DNA of 11,411 nucleotides from Treponema sp. UBA7590 (GTDB lineage Bacteria; Spirochaetota; Spirochaetia; Treponematales; Treponemataceae), in NCBI GenBank assembly GCA_002478955.1, contig DLKK01000068.1, forward strand, positions 25,171-36,581, in the 5' to 3' direction. The notes under the pieces are model-generated. The model saw only the letters and a program-made list of their open reading frames with translations, did not search any database and was not told the origin of the DNA. The position numbers and the translations under genes are program-made. Positions 1 to 7,010 of this stretch are shown piece by piece (position 1 is the stretch's first letter; every line of letters starts with the position of its first letter).

Positions 1-1512
1 ACACATCCGACTTTAAAGAGACCGGTTATAATCAAGAAGCTTACGGCAAAAAAGAATTCAACAAACATAAAAAGATTTATTCTTGAGGCAAAAATTCTTG
101 GCGAGCTTCAGAATCCGAATATTGTGAATTTCTACGATATTTTTACTGAAGGCAACGCTTATTATATTGTGGAAGAATTTGTTGACGGAATGGCTGTTGA
201 TAAGATTCTTCAGAAACAGACTTCTGTGAGTCCGCAGATTGCAATGCTGATAATCCAGGATGCCTGCTACGGACTGAAATTTGCGCACACAAAAAATATT
301 GTTCACCGCGACATTAAGCCGGGAAACATTCTTATTTCAAAGCGCGCGGAAATAAAAATCACTGATTTTGGAATTGCCTCAGAAACTTCCGGGGAAGACA
401 CACTTACTCAGAGCGGAGTTGCTCTTGGAACTCCTGCCTATATGCCGCCGGAACAGTTTGAGGACAGCGCGAAAGTTGATTGCCGGGCAGACATCTATGC
501 GCTTGGCGTTATGCTTTACGAGATGGTTACTGGAACAAAGCCTTATCCTGGAACTTTGACAATCGAGACTCTGAATATAATAAAGAAAGGAAAATACATC
601 TCGCCGCGGAAAATAGACAAGAAGATTCCAAGATGCGTCTGCCGCCTTATCCATAAGATGATGCGCCCAAAGGCAAAAAGCCGTTATCAGTCAATTCTGC
701 CGATTATAAAAGCAATAAAAAGATATCTGAAGCATTATGATGTTCACAGCATACGCGTGCAGCTTGCAAAAATTGTTCTTTCAAAAAATGTTTTAAAAGA
801 GATTGAATATATTCCAAAAGACAGAAAACGTAACCGTATTATGGCGATTATTTCCGCCTGTGCGCTCTTTGCGTTTCTTTGTGTCTACGGCTGGTTTGAA
901 GGATTTTTTCATGCGACAATTCTGCGCTCGTGGTACACACCTGTTGAAGTTGAAATGAAAATGCCTGCCACAAGCACTTCTGGCTCAGATTTGCCGGTTC
1001 GGGCTTTCTTTTTTGAAAATGACGGCGACCAGATTCCAGAGATAATGAATACACGCCGCGTTCTGACCCAGGTTCCGGAAAAAAAGCACCCGGAAGAAAA
1101 AAATGCGCGCAACAGGACTTATTCAACAAAAAAAGTTTATCTTCCGCACGGCGATTACCGCATAAAAGTTGTTGCCGGACCTTACGTGTGGTGGAAGTCT
1201 TTTGCCGTAACAAAGGAAAATGTCCTTATAAAAGCTGATTTCTTGAAAGATATGCGCCGAAACATCACAGTCCATCCGAACGCGTATGATTCTTCAACAG
1301 GAAAAGAGATTACTTCCAGGGCAGTTTTTTCCGTTCTTTACAACAAGAGCTGGATTCCGCTTGACCAGATTCCCGCGGAAAAACTTGTTTCAGGCAATGT
1401 ATGGAAATTCAAGACAGAATGCGAAGGCTACGAGCCAGAAATATTTTCCCTGCGTCTTGAATGGCTCCAGGACGTTCTGTACATTTCCGCCAACCTTGTG
1501 CCGAAAAAATAA
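1..1512 (+). CDS. Membrane-anchored serine/threonine protein kinase (5' end outside window)
   Basis: The frame is open from base 1, so the N-terminus with the glycine loop is missing. Hanks-type kinase landmarks follow in order: the VAIK-like VIIK with its lysine at bases 34-36, a probable helix-C glutamate (RFILEA, 85-87), the catalytic loop HRDIKPGN from 304, DFG at 364-372, and GTPAYMPPEQF as the APE segment. All catalytic residues in view are present, so it should be active; the HRD arginine makes it an RD kinase, likely controlled by activation-loop phosphorylation. After the kinase domain comes a basic juxtamembrane stretch, one membrane span (about bases 838-909) and roughly 200 residues probably outside the inner membrane. 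This outer part contains a YLPHGDYRIKV stretch reminiscent of small beta-sandwich (PEGA-like) repeats, a weak resemblance only. It probably senses an envelope signal and phosphorylates cytoplasmic proteins; substrate unknown. The gene ends 60 bp before the lon ATG. The GTG at 124 lies inside the kinase fold and is not the start. Confidence 0.93.
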   Translation, partial: THPTLKRPVIIKKLTAKKNSTNIKRFILEAKILGELQNPNIVNFYDIFTEGNAYYIVEEFVDGMAVDKILQKQTSVSPQIAMLIIQDACYGLKFAHTKNIVHRDIKPGNILISKRAEIKITDFGIASETSGEDTLTQSGVALGTPAYMPPEQFEDSAKVDCRADIYALGVMLYEMVTGTKPYPGTLTIETLNIIKKGKYISPRKIDKKIPRCVCRLIHKMMRPKAKSRYQSILPIIKAIKRYLKHYDVHSIRVQLAKIVLSKNVLKEIEYIPKDRKRNRIMAIISACALFAFLCVYGWFEGFFHATILRSWYTPVEVEMKMPATSTSGSDLPVRAFFFENDGDQIPEIMNTRRVLTQVPEKKHPEEKNARNRTYSTKKVYLPHGDYRIKVVAGPYVWWKSFAVTKENVLIKADFLKDMRRNITVHPNAYDSSTGKEITSRAVFSVLYNKSWIPLDQIPAEKLVSGNVWKFKTECEGYEPEIFSLRLEWLQDVLYISANLVPKK

Positions 1513-1536
1513 AGCTCTTTCTGGAAAAAATATCTA

Positions 1537-1564
1537 TTGCCTTTTCTGTTTTCTGTGCTTAAAT
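1537..1564 (+). promoter_or_regulatory. Possible promoter just before lon
   Basis: TTGCCT (1537-1542) and TTAAAT (1559-1564) are separated by 16 bp and resemble -35 and -10 boxes. Transcription from here would begin close to the ATG at 1573, giving an almost leaderless mRNA, which would agree with the lack of a Shine-Dalgarno sequence there. The match is modest in AT-rich DNA. Lon could equally be co-transcribed with the kinase gene 60 bp upstream. Confidence 0.25.
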
Positions 1565-1572
1565 TTAATGTT

Positions 1573-4230
1573 ATGGTTGAAAACGAAAATAATAACAGCA
1601 GTAATGAAAACGAAAATAATGGAAACGATAATAACAATAAAAAATCTGAAAAAGACCTTGCGCAGATTCTTGGTGAATTAAAAGACAAGGCTTCTGAGAT
1701 TTTAAACAGCGATGTTGAGGTTGAAGTTGAATTTCAGCCTGATTCAAAGAACGGCAAAAAAGCTGCAAAGCCAGCGAAAAATAAAAAATCAGAACTGGTT
1801 CCGGCTGATGATTTTTTGCCTGCGAAACTTCCTATAATTCCATTGCAGGGGCATCCGATTTTTCCTGGAATTTTTACTCCATTGATGATAAACAATTCCG
1901 GCGATATAAAGGCTGCCGAGGAAGCGTACGAAGGCGACGGATATTTGGGCATTGTGATGCTCAGGAATGAAGTTTCGGACGCACGCTACGAGGATCTTTA
2001 CAAAGTTGGAACTGCCGCAAAAATCATAAAGAAGATAAATCTTCCGGACGGCGGAATAAACGTTTTTATCTCAACAGTAAAGCGCTTTAAGATGACAAAA
2101 TGCCTTAGCTCTTCAGCGCCAATTGTTGCGGCTGTAAATTATCTTGAGGAAGAGGAAAACGACACTTTTGAGGTTAAAGCCCTTACCCGCGCGCTGATAA
2201 GCGAAATGAAGGAAGTCGCGGAAAATAATCCTTTGTTCACGGAAGAAATGCGCCTTAATATGGTAAATATTGATAATCCCGGAAAAATCTCGGATTTTAT
2301 CGCTTCAATATTGAATGTTGACAAGGAAGATCAGCAGCGCGTGCTGGAAACATTGAACGTCCGTCAGCGCATGGAACAAGTTCTTGTATTCATAAAAAAA
2401 GAGCAGGAACTTCTGCGCGTCCAGAAAAAAATCCAGAATGACATCAATGAGAAAGTTGAAAAAAATCAGCGTGACTATTTTTTGCGCGAGGAATTAAAGT
2501 CAATCCAGGAGGAACTTGGAACTGATGCTGAAGGAAATTTAAGCGACTACCAGAAATATAAGAAGCAGATTGAAAAATTCAATTTTTCGGGCGAAATCAA
2601 AGAATCTCTGGAAAGCGAACTGGAAAAATTCAAGATTCTTGACACTCAGTCGCCGGAATATACAGTTTCCCGGAATTATCTTGAGCTTGTGTGCCAGCTT
2701 CCTTGGAATGAAGAGATAAAAGTTGAAAATTACAGTCTTGAGGGCGCAAAAAAACTGCTTGACGGCGACCATTACGGTCTTGAGGATGTAAAAAAACGAA
2801 TCCTTGAATATCTTGCTGTAAGAAAGCTTAAAAAAGACGGAAAAGGTTCTATCCTGATTCTTGTTGGACCGCCTGGCTGTGGAAAAACCAGCGTAGGAAA
2901 ATCAATCGCAAACGCAATGGGCAAACCATTTTACCGGTTCAGTGTCGGTGGAATGAGCGATCCTTCAGAAATAAAAGGTCATAGAAGAACTTACATTGGT
3001 TCAATGTGCGGAAAAATCATCAGCGGAATAAAACTGACACACACAAAATCCCCAGTCTTTATGATTGATGAGGTTGACAAGATGGCTTCCAACGGTGTTC
3101 ATGGTGACCCTGCCGCGGCTTTGCTGGAAGTTCTTGACCCGGAGCAGAATGTTTCATTCCGCGACGATTATCTTGACCTTCCGTTTGATGTTTCAAATGT
3201 ATTCTTTATTCTTACGGCGAACACTTTGGATACAATCCCTGAGCCATTGCTTGACCGCGCTGAAATTATTCAGCTTGCGGGTTATATTGATCAGGAAAAA
3301 CTTGAGATTGCAAAGAAATATCTGATTCCAAAAAACCTGAAGAAAAACGGGCTTGGGAAAAATCAGGTTAAGTACACAAAGGATGCTCTGCTTAGAATTG
3401 CGCAGGAATACGCGCGTGAGGCAGGAGTAAGAAACTACGAGAAATGTCTGGACAAAATCCACAGAAAGCTAGTTACAGAGCAGTTTATGAATGCTGACAA
3501 ACTTGTTGCCGAGACAAAAAAGCAGGCAAAGGAAAACAAGCGGCCGGCGGAAGAAATTGCACAGATTTCTGCGGATAAATATTTTGATTCTGCAAAGCAA
3601 TATACAATCAACGCGGATGACCTTGAGAAATATCTTGGAAAACCTGTTTTTGACGAGACTGAGATAAAGAAGGCGAATATTCCGGGAACAGCAATCGGTC
3701 TGGCATGGACAAGCATGGGAGGTGACACTCTTCTGATTGAATGTATGGCATTCGCAGGAAAACCGGAATTTGTAATCACCGGCCAGATGGGCGATGTGAT
3801 GAAAGAGTCCGCCCAAATTGCAATGGACTGGGTAAAGCGTTATGTTATTGAAAGAAAAATAAAAAAGCCGGCATGGTTTGAGCATAACACAATCCATCTT
3901 CACATTCCGGAAGGCGCAACACCGAAAGACGGACCTAGCGCAGGAATAACGATGGCTACAACTTTCCTTTCGCTTTTTGCAGGAAAAACAATAAAGCCGA
4001 ACCTTGCGATGACAGGAGAACTTTCTTTGACAGGACAGGTTCTTCCTATTGGCGGACTGCGTGAAAAAACAGTTGCTGCCAAAAGAAACAGGATAAAGAC
4101 AATAATTATTCCAAAGGCAAATGAACGCGATCTTGACGAGATTCCAGAGATTGTAAAAGCCGGAATCACTTTTATTCCTGTCACAAGGATAGAAGAGGTG
4201 ATAGCCAACGCTTTCAAGGCTAAGCTGTAA
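1573..4230 (+). CDS. lon: ATP-dependent serine protease Lon (LonA type)
   Basis: Lon is the cytoplasmic AAA+ protease that unfolds and degrades damaged and regulatory proteins. From the ATG at 1573 the product is 885 residues, against 784 in E. coli. Layout: an Asn/Glu/Lys-rich extension (about 1-80), the LON substrate-binding domain starting at LPIIPLQG (86), a coiled-coil region, Walker A GPPGCGKT (432-439), Walker B FMIDE (to 500), and the protease domain with catalytic Ser789 in PKDGPSAGI and Lys832 in GGLREK. The Ser-Lys spacing of 43 equals that of the E. coli pair Ser679/Lys722. About 30 extra residues (roughly 640-675, Lys/Glu/Ala-rich) sit between the AAA+ and protease domains. An in-frame TTG at 1537 would add 12 hydrophobic residues; I prefer the ATG, because the TTG has only a weak GGA 11 nt upstream and an untypical N-terminus, although the ATG has no clear ribosome site either. 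No CIRCE-type heat-shock operator is visible upstream. Confidence 0.97.
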   Translation: MVENENNNSSNENENNGNDNNNKKSEKDLAQILGELKDKASEILNSDVEVEVEFQPDSKNGKKAAKPAKNKKSELVPADDFLPAKLPIIPLQGHPIFPGIFTPLMINNSGDIKAAEEAYEGDGYLGIVMLRNEVSDARYEDLYKVGTAAKIIKKINLPDGGINVFISTVKRFKMTKCLSSSAPIVAAVNYLEEEENDTFEVKALTRALISEMKEVAENNPLFTEEMRLNMVNIDNPGKISDFIASILNVDKEDQQRVLETLNVRQRMEQVLVFIKKEQELLRVQKKIQNDINEKVEKNQRDYFLREELKSIQEELGTDAEGNLSDYQKYKKQIEKFNFSGEIKESLESELEKFKILDTQSPEYTVSRNYLELVCQLPWNEEIKVENYSLEGAKKLLDGDHYGLEDVKKRILEYLAVRKLKKDGKGSILILVGPPGCGKTSVGKSIANAMGKPFYRFSVGGMSDPSEIKGHRRTYIGSMCGKIISGIKLTHTKSPVFMIDEVDKMASNGVHGDPAAALLEVLDPEQNVSFRDDYLDLPFDVSNVFFILTANTLDTIPEPLLDRAEIIQLAGYIDQEKLEIAKKYLIPKNLKKNGLGKNQVKYTKDALLRIAQEYAREAGVRNYEKCLDKIHRKLVTEQFMNADKLVAETKKQAKENKRPAEEIAQISADKYFDSAKQYTINADDLEKYLGKPVFDETEIKKANIPGTAIGLAWTSMGGDTLLIECMAFAGKPEFVITGQMGDVMKESAQIAMDWVKRYVIERKIKKPAWFEHNTIHLHIPEGATPKDGPSAGITMATTFLSLFAGKTIKPNLAMTGELSLTGQVLPIGGLREKTVAAKRNRIKTIIIPKANERDLDEIPEIVKAGITFIPVTRIEEVIANAFKAKL
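1578..1620 (+). repeat. 16-bp direct repeat in the lon 5' coding region
   Basis: Two identical 16-base copies (TGAAAACGAAAATAAT) lie at 1578-1593 and 1605-1620, 27 bp apart start to start. They encode the repeated ENENN segments of the Lon N-terminal extension. A 27-bp unit keeps the reading frame if it is gained or lost, so the extension could vary in length between strains. Confidence 0.8.
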
Positions 4231-4272
4231 CACACTTCTTAAGTTTTGTTTTATAATCTTCAAGAATGTGTT
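4229..4272 (+). repeat. Imperfect inverted repeat after lon (operator or hairpin)
   Basis: The left arm at 4229-4243 (AACACACTTCTTAAG) pairs with the right arm at 4258-4272 (CTTCAAGAATGTGTT). Fourteen base pairs form, with one bulged C in each arm and a 14-base AT-rich loop. The left arm uses the last two bases of the lon stop codon. No T-run follows on the plus strand and the stem is poor in GC, so it is a weak candidate for an intrinsic terminator. Because it encloses one TATAAT and abuts a second, it could be an operator; no binding protein can be named. Confidence 0.5.
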
Positions 4273-4277
4273 ATAAT
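4269..4277 (+). promoter_or_regulatory. Extended -10 promoter for the lipoprotein gene
   Basis: TGTTATAAT at 4269-4277 is a perfect extended -10 element (TGnTATAAT). There is no good -35 box at the usual distance, which extended -10 promoters tolerate. Transcription would start near 4284, only about 7 bases before the ATG at 4291. Two further exact TATAAT hexamers lie at 4252-4257 and 4287-4292; the last overlaps the start codon and is probably chance. Confidence 0.5.
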
Positions 4278-4290
4278 ATAAAAAGATATA

Positions 4291-4947
4291 ATGTGTAAGA
4301 ATCTTTTTTTCGTTGCGGTCACGATTTTTTCAGGATTTTTGTTTTTCTCATGTTCACAGGAAACTTCAATAGATTTGAATTCTGGTTCAGATGAGACATT
4401 ACGGATGACTTTTTCTGAGCGGAATTCAAGCGTTATATGGTCGCGGGAAATTGAAAACACAGTTCTTTCAAGAAAAATAAATACTTCGGCTTTTGTATCG
4501 TCAAATTTAAAGCTTGAGCCGGAGATTTATCTGGTTTCTGCATCGGATGAGGCTCCTGTTTATCCGTCTTTGGAGGGTTTTGGAAGCCTTGATTCAACGC
4601 AGTTAAGCCCGGATGCAAAAGCGTCTGTAGAAAAATTTATAAAAAGCGTTATTTCCTGGAATTTTGATGAAAGCCTGGTTGAAAAAACTTCGCTTTTTTC
4701 GCTGATTCTGTTCAAAAATGATATTGAAAGCGGCTGGAAAAATAATTTCGGCGTAGAATTTCCTTCAGATGCGGAAAAGGCGCTTTTCAGTTCATATTAT
4801 TTTGGAGAGCCTTTTGTGGAAGAGGAATCTCTTTCTCTTCCTGTGCGTCTGAAAAATTCAAGAGGTTTTGTTGATATTCAGCTTTTTGTTGATAAAACGG
4901 AAAATTTCAAGATAAGCCAGATTCTTATCAAAAAATGGGGAAAGTAA
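4291..4947 (+). CDS. Putative lipoprotein of unknown function
   Basis: The product has 218 residues. It begins MCKNLFFVAV, a hydrophobic signal peptide, and reaches a lipobox-like LFFSC with the acceptor cysteine at position 21, so it should be lipidated and held in the inner or outer membrane facing the periplasm. Lipoboxes with Phe and Ser before Cys are common in spirochaetes. The mature part is acidic and Ser-rich with no motif I recognise; the C-terminal third alternates beta-like stretches (for example LSLPVRLK and FVDIQLFVD). The start is fixed by the signal peptide, although no Shine-Dalgarno precedes it and the likely transcription start is only a few bases away, so it may be translated from a near-leaderless mRNA. 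Its stop codon directly abuts the next ATG, which suggests that the two products work together. Lipoprotein nature is well supported; function is unknown. Confidence 0.85.
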   Translation: MCKNLFFVAVTIFSGFLFFSCSQETSIDLNSGSDETLRMTFSERNSSVIWSREIENTVLSRKINTSAFVSSNLKLEPEIYLVSASDEAPVYPSLEGFGSLDSTQLSPDAKASVEKFIKSVISWNFDESLVEKTSLFSLILFKNDIESGWKNNFGVEFPSDAEKALFSSYYFGEPFVEEESLSLPVRLKNSRGFVDIQLFVDKTENFKISQILIKKWGK

Positions 4948-5880
4948 ATGGAAAAAAAGCCGCTCACTGGAATAGAAAGGGAACTTGTTCTTAGATATTT
5001 GCTTGATGGAAATGTTCCTGTCACAATTACGCCGGTTTCTGGCGATGTAACAGATTCTGAAGAAATAAAAAATCTTGATTCAGCTGTTGTGCCGGTCGCT
5101 TTCAAGGCTGAGGACGTTTCTATATTAAAGGAAGGAATAATCCTTTTAAAGGATGCTCCTGAATCAATCTCAAAATGCGTCAATAATCCTGTGAAAGTTG
5201 AATTTTATTTTAACCGTGTCGGGCTTTATTTTGTCACAATGCTAAAATCTGTAAGTTCCGGCTTGGCTCTGGTGATTCCGGCGGAAATCAACCGCATTCC
5301 GGATATTCCTGTAAACAAAAAATATGACTTCACCGCACAGCTTATTGTTTCTGTAAACAACGAGGGCGGCTCAAGTTTTTTGTGTGTTCCCGCGGACGGC
5401 TTTGAGCTTTTCACGCGCCCGGTTTGGAGTTCCATTGAGCTGGAGCATCAGCAGCAGGCAAAAAAACTCCTTGAAGAATATGTAAAAGAGGCAAAAATCA
5501 AGCAGCGGTCAGGAAATGGGCTTAGGCTTATAAATATCTGCCGTTATATGGTTGCGCCAAAAGTTGTTAAGGTAGAGGCTGTTCAGGGAAGGGTAAAGCC
5601 TTTTGACATTCTTTTTGTTGACCATGAGCATATTGTGTTCGGATTTGAGAAAAATGCCGCATTCGAGCTTTCGGAAAATGCAGAGTATCCAGTTGAGATG
5701 CGGTTTGCCCTGAAAGAATCACCGTCAGTTGTCCGTAAGATTTTTGTTACCTGCAAGGTTGATAATCTTTTCAAGAATGAGGATGGTTCAAGGCTTGCGG
5801 CGGACTGCGTTTACACAATGCTTCAAGAGGAAGACTGCCGTTTCCTTTACGAGAAAGCAACAAGCTCGTTATTTATCTGA
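4948..5880 (+). CDS. Conserved-looking hypothetical protein, possibly tandem beta-barrel (PilZ-like?)
   Basis: The product has 310 residues with no signal peptide or membrane span, so it is probably cytoplasmic. The ATG follows the preceding TAA with no gap (TAAATG), and a GGGGA ribosome site (4937-4941) lies inside the upstream gene, so translation is likely coupled. Two beta-rich halves are joined by a helical linker (about residues 170-190, HQQQAKKLLEEYVKEAK). The first half (VKVEFYFNRVGLYFVTM, then LALVIPAEINRIPD) faintly recalls the N-terminal domain of YcgR-like c-di-GMP proteins, and the second half ends with DGSRLAADCVYTMLQEED in a layout that could suit a PilZ barrel. However, the RxxxR and D/NxSxxG c-di-GMP binding signatures are not visible, so this is a weak structural guess. 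The 3' end overlaps the convergent transporter gene by 12 bp. Confidence 0.85.
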   Translation: MEKKPLTGIERELVLRYLLDGNVPVTITPVSGDVTDSEEIKNLDSAVVPVAFKAEDVSILKEGIILLKDAPESISKCVNNPVKVEFYFNRVGLYFVTMLKSVSSGLALVIPAEINRIPDIPVNKKYDFTAQLIVSVNNEGGSSFLCVPADGFELFTRPVWSSIELEHQQQAKKLLEEYVKEAKIKQRSGNGLRLINICRYMVAPKVVKVEAVQGRVKPFDILFVDHEHIVFGFEKNAAFELSENAEYPVEMRFALKESPSVVRKIFVTCKVDNLFKNEDGSRLAADCVYTMLQEEDCRFLYEKATSSLFI

Positions 5881-7008
5881 TTTATCGTTTTCTCTGTTTT
5901 CCTCATCCTCGGATTCTTCAGTTTCCGGCTCTACATCAGAAAGTTCTTTCTGCGTGTCGAGTGGCTTGTTTCCTATAAGAATCGCAATCGGATGGAGATA
6001 AGATACATTTTCGCAGATGATTTTAATCATTACCATGAGAGGAACCGCGATAATCATTCCTACAAAGCCCCACATCCAGCCCCAGAAACTCAAGCTTACA
6101 AGAATAACAAACGGCGAGATGTCAAGGTTTTTCCCTTCAATTCGAGGTTCTACAATATTTCCAAGAATGAAGTTTATTAAAGTCATTGAGATAAGCACAA
6201 AAAGAATCGGGAACGGATGCGGATAAAACTGAATCAATGCAAAAAGAGTTGTGAGTCCTACTGAAATTATTGAGCCGAACGTAGGAATAAAATTCATTAT
6301 GAACGCAATGAACGCCCACATAATCGCAAAGTCCAGCCCTACAACTTTTGTGGCAAAATAAACAAGAATTCCGGTCGCAAGAGAAATAAAGAACTTTATG
6401 GAAAGATATCGCACGACTTCTGCAATTGTCTTTTTTACAATTGTTACAACCCGCCCCTGGACTTTTCCCTTGAACATTGTGTCAACTTTTTCATGGCCGG
6501 TTTTCATCTCAATCAAAAGAAAAATGCTTAAAAGAAGGACGATGAAAAGACTTTTTGTTACAGAGATAAGATTTCCGGAAAAAGTTATTGCTGTTGACTG
6601 AATAAATTCGCGAACTTTTAACTGGTTCCACAAATTCTCAAAAAAAGAAAGCTCTGAGTTAAACTGAAGATTGAATGTCTCGGCGAAAATTTTATATATG
6701 GAAAGAAATCTATCCTCATACCGGGAATATTGCCCTACAATCGTTGTAAGGCTTGTCCCGATAATTGTTAAAAGCAACGATATTATTATTACAAAAATCA
6801 GCGCGGTTATGATTGTGCCGAGTACCCAAGGCATTTTTATTTTCTGGTTCAGGCGTTTTACAATCGGGTAAAATACGCATGAAATCAATATTGCGACTGT
6901 TACCGGAAGCGTAAAACTTACAGAAAGTTTAAAGAAGACTCCCAGCGCAACAATTGCAAACATCAGAAGAATATAGTAAATGCCTTTTATGTACTCGTTT
7001 TTATGCAT
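5869..7008 (-). CDS. AI-2E family transporter (multi-pass membrane protein)
   Basis: The product has 379 residues and several hydrophobic spans (about 8-28, 33-50, 60-92, 145-167, 203-222, 225-260, 265-284, 298-331), the profile of the AI-2E transporter family (PF01594; members include TqsA and YdiK). The family signatures are present: FIPTFGSIIS (240-249) and GNIVEPRIEGKNLDISPF (283-300), followed by the last hydrophobic helix ending in AVPL. Family members are linked to autoinducer-2 export or to Na+/H+ and Na+(Li+)/H+ antiport; the substrate cannot be told from sequence. The C-terminus is a highly acidic cytoplasmic tail (356-379, rich in Glu and Asp) beyond the usual end. The ATG lies only 2 bp after the serS stop and has no obvious ribosome site, which points to translational coupling with serS. 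The 3' end overlaps the convergent gene by 12 bp. Confidence 0.93.
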   Translation of the reverse strand: MHKNEYIKGIYYILLMFAIVALGVFFKLSVSFTLPVTVAILISCVFYPIVKRLNQKIKMPWVLGTIITALIFVIIISLLLTIIGTSLTTIVGQYSRYEDRFLSIYKIFAETFNLQFNSELSFFENLWNQLKVREFIQSTAITFSGNLISVTKSLFIVLLLSIFLLIEMKTGHEKVDTMFKGKVQGRVVTIVKKTIAEVVRYLSIKFFISLATGILVYFATKVVGLDFAIMWAFIAFIMNFIPTFGSIISVGLTTLFALIQFYPHPFPILFVLISMTLINFILGNIVEPRIEGKNLDISPFVILVSLSFWGWMWGFVGMIIAVPLMVMIKIICENVSYLHPIAILIGNKPLDTQKELSDVEPETEESEDEENRENDKSDK

Positions 7009-7010
7009 GA

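Noticed and set aside
124..1512. GTG at 124 as the start of the kinase gene
   Set aside because: The frame is open to base 1 and the upstream codons encode the VAIK-like lysine and the helix-C glutamate, so the kinase fold begins before the window.
1537..1572. TTG at 1537 as the lon start
   Set aside because: It would add a hydrophobic leader that is unexpected for a cytoplasmic protease. The ATG at 1573 is the more usual codon, though neither has a strong ribosome site.
3469..4263. Long antisense open frame of 264 codons opposite the 3' part of lon
   Set aside because: It lies fully against the conserved Lon protease domain. Its translation is Cys/Phe/Arg-rich without recognisable motifs, and it has no plausible ribosome site. 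It is a by-product of lon codon use.
4229..4272. Intrinsic terminator of lon
   Set aside because: The stem is AT-rich with two bulges and a 14-base loop, and no T-run follows on the plus strand.
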